A stretch of DNA of 8,615 nt, from NCBI GenBank assembly GCA_027065835.1, contig JAMONK010000172.1, positions 1 through 8,615 on the forward strand, read 5' to 3'. The translations under genes and the position numbers were made by a program. This stretch comes from Thermococcus sp. Its GTDB lineage: Archaea; Methanobacteriota_B; Thermococci; Thermococcales; Thermococcaceae. This document shows positions 5,210 through 8,615 of the stretch, piece after piece (positions within the stretch are counted from its first letter, which is position 1; each line of letters opens with the position of its first letter). The notes beneath the pieces are model-generated. The model saw nothing but the letters and a program-made list of their open reading frames with translations. It made no database searches and was not told the origin of the DNA.

Positions 5210-6099
5210 TGCAGCTGGCGATTGCAAGCGGCAAGGGCGGCGTCGGAAAGAGTACTGTGACTGCCTCGCTCCTCTACTTCTTGAAAGATGAGTACGGGTT
5301 GATAGCCGTCGATGCCGATGCCGAGGCCCCGAACCTTGGCCTTCTCCTCGGTGTTGATGACTGGGAGGAGGAAAGGGACCACATAGGTGCCAAGGTTGCG
5401 AGGATAGAGACAGGGAGCTGCATAAAATGTGGCATCTGCATGGAGAGGTGTCCATACGGCTGTATCTACATCGATAGGGAAGGCAACTACGTTGTGAACG
5501 AGCTCACCTGTGAGGGCTGCAACGTCTGCGGTCTTGTCTGTCCCGTCACCGGTACGATAACCCTGGAGGAAGTCCGCTCCGGTGTTGTGCGGAAGGCCAC
5601 GACCAGGTACGGTTTTCCGATAATCTCCGCACAGCTGGACGTCGGAAGGCCCGAGAGCGGCAAGCTCGTCACCGAGGAGAAGGAGTGGGCAAAGAGGGTC
5701 ATGGAAGAGCTGAATCTGGAACATATGATCGTTGACAGTGCGGCAGGGATAGGCTGTCAGGTTATAGCCAGCCTGGGGGGCGCTGATGCGGCGATACTGA
5801 TCGCTGAACCCACACCAGCGTCACTCTCTGATGTTCAGAGGGCCTACAGGGTCGTCCAGCACTTCAGGGAGCCGGCTTACCTCATCGTCAATAAGGCGGA
5901 CATCAACCCGGGGTTTACGGGCCTGGTTGACTGGGCGGAGAGGGAGGGCATCCCGATCCTTGGGGAGGTTCCTTACGACGGGGCCATTCCACGGAGCATG
6001 AGCCTGCTTAAGCCGATCGTTGAGGCTTTCCCGGAGTCTGATGCATCGAAAGCGCTCAAAGAAATCGCCGAAAGAATAAAAGAGGAAATCCTTGGATAG
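5209..6099 (+). CDS. MinD-superfamily P-loop ATPase with inserted ferredoxin domain (second of pair)
   Basis: A 296-residue paralogue of the preceding gene. It has Walker A SGKGGVGKST (7-16), VDADAEAPN (34-42), a two-cluster ferredoxin insert (Cys71/74/77/81 and Cys101/104/107/111, with an extra Cys85), switch II DSAAG (176-180) followed by IGCQVIAS, and the base motif VNKAD (227-231). The Cys183 in GIGC is a known feature of this ATPase group and a possible cluster or metal ligand. The ATG at 5209 overlaps the previous stop as TGATG and follows GGTGGTGA; a GTG at 5206 would add one residue. It probably forms a heterodimer with the first ATPase, by analogy with the paired ATPases of the Desulfovibrio orange-protein complex. 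No NifX/NafY-like carrier gene follows in this window. The ATPase and Fe-S assignment is firm; the biological substrate is not known. Confidence 0.92.
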   Translation: MQLAIASGKGGVGKSTVTASLLYFLKDEYGLIAVDADAEAPNLGLLLGVDDWEEERDHIGAKVARIETGSCIKCGICMERCPYGCIYIDREGNYVVNELTCEGCNVCGLVCPVTGTITLEEVRSGVVRKATTRYGFPIISAQLDVGRPESGKLVTEEKEWAKRVMEELNLEHMIVDSAAGIGCQVIASLGGADAAILIAEPTPASLSDVQRAYRVVQHFREPAYLIVNKADINPGFTGLVDWAEREGIPILGEVPYDGAIPRSMSLLKPIVEAFPESDASKALKEIAERIKEEILG

Positions 6100-6115
6100 C
6101 TCCTCCGTCATCATC

Positions 6116-6126
6116 TCCCTTTTTCT
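6116..6126 (+). terminator. Possible T-rich terminator after the MinD-like operon
   Basis: A pyrimidine-rich tract with five consecutive T (6120-6124) begins about 17 nt after the TAG at 6097-6099 and ends before the next TATA box. T-runs of this kind can terminate archaeal RNA polymerase without a hairpin. The run is short, so confidence is limited. Confidence 0.35.
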
Positions 6127-6131
6127 AAACC

Positions 6132-6145
6132 CAAACCTTAAAAGC
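6132..6145 (+). promoter_or_regulatory. BRE/TATA promoter of prefoldin alpha
   Basis: CAAACCTTAAAAGC has a BRE-like CAAACC and TATA element TTAAAAGC, with start of transcription predicted near 6163-6166. The leader would be about 12-14 nt, just enough to include the Shine-Dalgarno GGTGGTG. Confidence 0.55.
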
Positions 6146-6176
6146 CTCCCCTCCAACGTATGCCGGTGGTGTGAAA

Positions 6177-6593
6177 ATGGCCGAGAGAAACGAACAGCTT
6201 GAGAGGCTCGCTTACGAGTACCAGCTCCTCCAGGCCCAGGCGCAGCTCCTGGCCCAGAACCTTGACCTGCTCACGATGGGCAGAAACGAGTTCCAGGCTG
6301 TGAAGGAGACCCTTGAGGGGCTCAAAAAGACGGAGGATGAACGGCCAGAGATCCTCGTCCCCATAGGTGCAGGTTCATTCCTGCGGGGGGTGCTGATAGA
6401 CAAGAACAACGCGATAGTCAGCGTTGGAGCCGGCTACGCCATAGAGAAGAGCCTCGACGATGCGGTAGAATACCTCGAGGCGAGGATAAAAGAGTACGAC
6501 GATGCCATCGCCAAAACACAGGAAGGACTGAAGAACTTGGAAGGCCGGCTTCAGGAGCTTGCCCAGAGGGCTCAGCAGCTGCAGCAGGGCTGA
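6177..6593 (+). CDS. pfdA: Prefoldin alpha subunit
   Basis: A 138-residue subunit of the hexameric, ATP-independent chaperone that holds unfolded proteins and hands them to the thermosome. It shows the alpha-class layout: an N-terminal coiled-coil helix (about 1-52), a central beta-hairpin region with [17 protein letters not shown] (59-75) and [22 protein letters not shown] (79-100), and a second coiled-coil helix rich in Gln, Leu and Lys (about 97-137) ending QQLQQG. Length is close to usual for archaeal alpha subunits (about 140-150). ATG 6177 is preferred over GTG 6171 because GGTGG at 6165-6169 is 7 nt away. Some Thermococcus strains have two alpha paralogues; which one this is cannot be told here. 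It converges on the epimerase gene with a 12-nt gap. Confidence 0.93.
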   Translation: MAERNEQLERLAYEYQLLQAQAQLLAQNLDLLTMGRNEFQAVKETLEGLKKTEDERPEILVPIGAGSFLRGVLIDKNNAIVSVGAGYAIEKSLDDAVEYLEARIKEYDDAIAKTQEGLKNLEGRLQELAQRAQQLQQG

Positions 6594-6605
6594 GGTGGGC
6601 CCTCT

Positions 6606-7541
6606 CTATTTTCGTTCCTCCCCTTCGGTTTTTGAGTACCACTCCACTGTTTTCTTGAGGCCTTCCTCAAGACTCCACTCCGGTTCGAATCCCAGCCTTT
6701 TTATCTCGCCGATATCGGCGAGGCTGTGCCTTATATCCCCGGGTCTCGGCTTGTCGAAGACTATCGGTGAGTTCGCGCCCACGATTTCGATAACTTTCCT
6801 GGCCAGCTCCAGCACCGTTGTCTGCCGTCCGCTGGCAACGTTAAAGACCCTTCCGTTCGCTCTCCTGCTCTCAGCAGCGAGTATGTTCGCCCTAACGACG
6901 TCCTTCACGTAGATGAAGTCCCTCGTCTGCTTGCCGTCCCCGAAGATGACGAGCGGCTCGTTCTTCAGGGCGCGGTTGATGAAGATGCTTATAACGCCGG
7001 CGTATTGGTTAAGGCCCTGCCTCGGCCCGAAGACGTTGAAGTAGCGAAGGGCAACGATGGGGAGGCCGTAGAGCTCGTGGTAAACCCTCAGGTACTCCTC
7101 GGCTGTCGCTTTTGTAACTCCGTAGGGGGAGAGCGGTCTTGGTCTCTCGGTTTCTCTCAACGGAAGGTTGGGGTTGTCACCGTAAACGGCTGCCGAAGAA
7201 GCGAAGATAAGCTTTCCATGCCCCTCAAGAAGGGCCTTCAAAATGTTGAGCGTTCCAAGGACGTTGACCCCCTCCGTGAAGACAGGGTCTCGAATGCTCT
7301 CCACGACGCTGACCTGGGCCGCCTCGTGGAAGACGTAGTCGGCGTTGCCTATCAGCTCGGTTATAGACCCGTAGTTCCGTATGTCTGCCTTTACGAGCTT
7401 CGCTCCCGGTGGAACGTTCTCCTCCTTTCCGGTGTAGAGGTTGTCTATTATCACAACATCGTTGTCCTTGACAAGCTCCCAGGCGATGTGGGAGCCTATG
7501 AAACCAGCTCCCCCTGTCACTACCACCAGCTTGTTCCTCAT
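6606..7541 (-). CDS. NAD-dependent epimerase/dehydratase, UDP-glucose 4-epimerase-like
   Basis: A 311-residue extended short-chain dehydrogenase/reductase. The Rossmann motif TGGAGFIGSH (9-18) binds NAD; Asp33 in IIDNLYTG favours NAD over NADP. Catalytic residues are Ser115/Ser116 in FASSAAVYG and Tyr140/Lys144 in SPYGVTK. RYFNVFGPRQG (166-176), GDGKQTRDFIYVKD (201-214) and PRPGDIRHSLAD (265-276) are nucleotide-sugar binding signatures of the GalE/UDP-GlcNAc-epimerase group. It likely interconverts UDP-glucose and UDP-galactose or the N-acetyl forms, supplying sugars for glycans. Sequence alone does not separate these, so no gene symbol is given. A GTG at 7547 would add MK, but the GGAGG at 7553-7549 is 7 nt from ATG 7541 and only 1 nt from that GTG. 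Cytosolic, apparently monocistronic. Confidence 0.9.
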   Translation of the reverse strand: MRNKLVVVTGGAGFIGSHIAWELVKDNDVVIIDNLYTGKEENVPPGAKLVKADIRNYGSITELIGNADYVFHEAAQVSVVESIRDPVFTEGVNVLGTLNILKALLEGHGKLIFASSAAVYGDNPNLPLRETERPRPLSPYGVTKATAEEYLRVYHELYGLPIVALRYFNVFGPRQGLNQYAGVISIFINRALKNEPLVIFGDGKQTRDFIYVKDVVRANILAAESRRANGRVFNVASGRQTTVLELARKVIEIVGANSPIVFDKPRPGDIRHSLADIGEIKRLGFEPEWSLEEGLKKTVEWYSKTEGEERK

Positions 7542-7573
7542 CTTCACTCCTCCACCTTTGGTTTTTGTCAGGA

Positions 7574-7590
7574 GTTTTAACCTTTTGGAA
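7574..7590 (-). promoter_or_regulatory. BRE/TATA promoter of the epimerase gene
   Basis: Reading the minus strand, CCAAAAGG (BRE) is followed by GTTAAAAC (TATA, 7581-7574). Start of transcription is expected around 7552-7555, leaving a short leader of about 11-14 nt before ATG 7541. Confidence 0.55.
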
Positions 7591-7597
7591 CGTCCCC

Positions 7598-7617
7598 GTG
7601 AAAGGTTTGCCGTTCAC
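7598..7617. promoter_or_regulatory. Inverted repeat GTGAA-N10-TTCAC between divergent promoters
   Basis: GTGAA (7598-7602) and TTCAC (7613-7617) form 5-bp arms about one and a half helical turns apart (centre to centre). The repeat lies between the TATA boxes of the epimerase and purA genes, upstream of both, where an activator or shared regulator could bind. It may be chance. Confidence 0.3.
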
Positions 7618-7627
7618 ATGTTGATTT

Positions 7628-7642
7628 CGAAATTGTTATAAG
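7628..7642 (+). promoter_or_regulatory. BRE/TATA promoter of purA
   Basis: CGAAATT (BRE) followed by GTTATAAG (TATA, 7635-7642) predicts a start near 7662, about 12 nt before the ATG. A second TATA-like TTAAATAT at 7655-7662 is too close to the start codon to drive the gene. Confidence 0.6.
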
Positions 7643-7674
7643 GCTCTTCTTAACTTAAATATGGGTAAGGAGCC

Positions 7675-8615
7675 ATGCCGAGCTACATCGTTGTTGGCGG
7701 TCAATGGGGTGATGAGGGCAAGGGTTCCGTTATCGCCTACCTTGCCCTGAAGGACGGGCCCGAGATCATAGCCCGCGGCGGCGTTGGAACGAACGCGGGT
7801 CACAGCGTTTTTATCAACGGTAAGAAGTACGCGGTCAGGCAGCTTCCGACTGCCTTCATCCAGAGAAAGGCCAGGCTTCTTGTGGGTGCGGGCGTTCTGG
7901 TTGATCCGGGGGTGTTCTTCCACGAGCTCCAGCACCTCAAGGACTTCAACGTCGCCGAGAGGGTTGGCATCGACTACCGCTGTTCCATAATCGAGGAAGA
8001 GCATAAGAAGCTCGACAGAAGCAACAGCCACCTCCACGAGGAAATAGGAACCACCGGAAGCGGCTGCGGACCAGCTAATGCTGACAGGGTCATGAGGCGG
8101 GCGAGGCTTGCAAAGGACGTCCCAGAGCTTGAGCCCTACCTGACGGATGTGGCTCAGGAGGTCAACGACGCCCTGGACGAAGGGAAGCTCGTACTCGTCG
8201 AGGGGACGCAGGGCTTCGGCCTGAGCCTCTACTACGGAACCTACCCCTACGTGACCTCGAAGGACACGACCGCTTCGGCCATAGCGAGCGACGTGGGAAT
8301 AGGCCCGACGAGGGTTGACGACGTCATAGTCGTCTTCAAGAGCTTCCCGACGAGAGTTGGGGAGGGGCCGTTCCCGACGGAGATGAGCCAGGAGGAGGCG
8401 GAGAAGCTGGGCCTCGTGGAGTACGGGACGGTGACCGGAAGGAGAAGGAGGGTTGGCTGGTTCGACTTCGAGTTCGCCCGCTACTCCGCGAGGCTCAACG
8501 GCGCGACGATGCTCGCCCTGACGATGCTGGACAAGTACGACAGGGATGCCTTCGGCGTCACGGACTACGACAGGCTCCCGAGGAAGGCCAGGGAGTTCGT
8601 TGAGGAAATCGAGGA
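7675..8615 (+). CDS. purA: Adenylosuccinate synthetase (3' end cut by window edge)
   Basis: Catalyses the first committed step of AMP synthesis: IMP plus aspartate plus GTP to adenylosuccinate. The first 313 codons are present, out of about 339 expected for the short archaeal form, which lacks internal segments found in the roughly 430-residue bacterial enzyme. Visible landmarks are the GTP-binding loop QWGDEGKG (10-17) with catalytic Asp13, [11 protein letters not shown] (35-45) with catalytic His43, GTTGSGCGP (126-133 region), EGTQGFGLS (176-184), [14 protein letters not shown] (188-201) and the IMP/aspartate loop [11 protein letters not shown] (254-264). The ATG at 7675 follows AAGGAG with a 2-nt gap. 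It has its own TATA promoter, divergent from the epimerase. No defect is visible in the portion present; the frame is open to the last base. Confidence 0.96.
   Translation, partial: MPSYIVVGGQWGDEGKGSVIAYLALKDGPEIIARGGVGTNAGHSVFINGKKYAVRQLPTAFIQRKARLLVGAGVLVDPGVFFHELQHLKDFNVAERVGIDYRCSIIEEEHKKLDRSNSHLHEEIGTTGSGCGPANADRVMRRARLAKDVPELEPYLTDVAQEVNDALDEGKLVLVEGTQGFGLSLYYGTYPYVTSKDTTASAIASDVGIGPTRVDDVIVVFKSFPTRVGEGPFPTEMSQEEAEKLGLVEYGTVTGRRRRVGWFDFEFARYSARLNGATMLALTMLDKYDRDAFGVTDYDRLPRKAREFVEEIE

Noticed and set aside
4379..5455. Long antisense open frame (358 codons) across the MinD-like genes
   Set aside because: It lies opposite two clearly conserved ATPase genes, its product is low-complexity and resembles no family, and it has no ribosome binding site. 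It is a by-product of GC-rich codon use.
5107..5724. Antisense open frame of 205 codons over the ATPase junction
   Set aside because: It is the complement of conserved ferredoxin and Walker A coding sequence and has no initiation signals.
6098..6118. Minus-strand AUGAUGA resembling a C/D box RNA C-box
   Set aside because: No CTGA D box or C'/D' pair follows within the usual 60-nt span, so there is no support for a guide RNA.
7005..7580. Plus-strand open frame of 191 codons opposite the epimerase gene
   Set aside because: The minus strand encodes a complete epimerase with all catalytic motifs, and the frame runs through that gene's promoter.
7661..7674. ATG at 7661 as a start for purA
   Set aside because: It is out of frame with the conserved protein; ATG 7675 gives the canonical PurA N-terminus.

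Overview
The window looks like chromosomal DNA from a hyperthermophilic euryarchaeon of the order Thermococcales, most likely a GC-rich Thermococcus. The support is a prefoldin alpha subunit, a short archaeal-type adenylosuccinate synthetase, a tandem pair of ferredoxin-containing MinD-type ATPases, archaeal BRE/TATA promoters just before short leaders, and GGTGGT/GGAGGTGA ribosome binding sites. Genes are tightly packed and the only sizeable gap is about 280 bases (1747-2027). I see no insertion sequences, CRISPR arrays, tRNA or rRNA genes.

Layout. (1) Positions 1-1746, minus strand: an overlapping ModA/WtpA-ModB/WtpB-ModC/WtpC oxyanion importer operon, reading from binding protein to permease to ATPase; the ATPase runs off the left edge. 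(2) 2028-2465, plus: a small cysteine-rich CGGC-domain protein. (3) 2497-3246, minus: a DUF4213/DUF364 'heavy-metal chelation' protein. (4) 3330-4277, plus: a COG0731-type radical SAM protein of unknown function. (5) 4337-6099, plus: two tandem MinD-superfamily ATPases (COG1149 type), each with an inserted two-cluster [4Fe-4S] ferredoxin module. (6) 6177-6593, plus: prefoldin alpha. (7) 6606-7541, minus: a GalE-like nucleotide-sugar epimerase. (8) 7675 to the right edge, plus: purA, missing its last few dozen codons.

How they may work together. Genes in blocks 1-5 all suggest metal, oxyanion or Fe-S handling. The most notable observation is a 14-bp palindrome, TTAGG-N4-CCTAA, found once before the radical SAM gene and once before the MinD-like pair. 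Each copy lies just after the TATA box and exactly 4 nt before the Shine-Dalgarno. It resembles a shortened DtxR/IdeR box, so these transcription units, and perhaps the divergent DUF364 gene, may form a small metal-responsive regulon. The ATPase pair resembles the two ATPases encoded with the Mo/Cu-cluster 'orange protein' of Desulfovibrio, and here it lies a few genes from a molybdate/tungstate-type importer. The functional link is inference. Blocks 6-8 are protein-folding, sugar-nucleotide and purine metabolism genes with no obvious tie to the metal genes.
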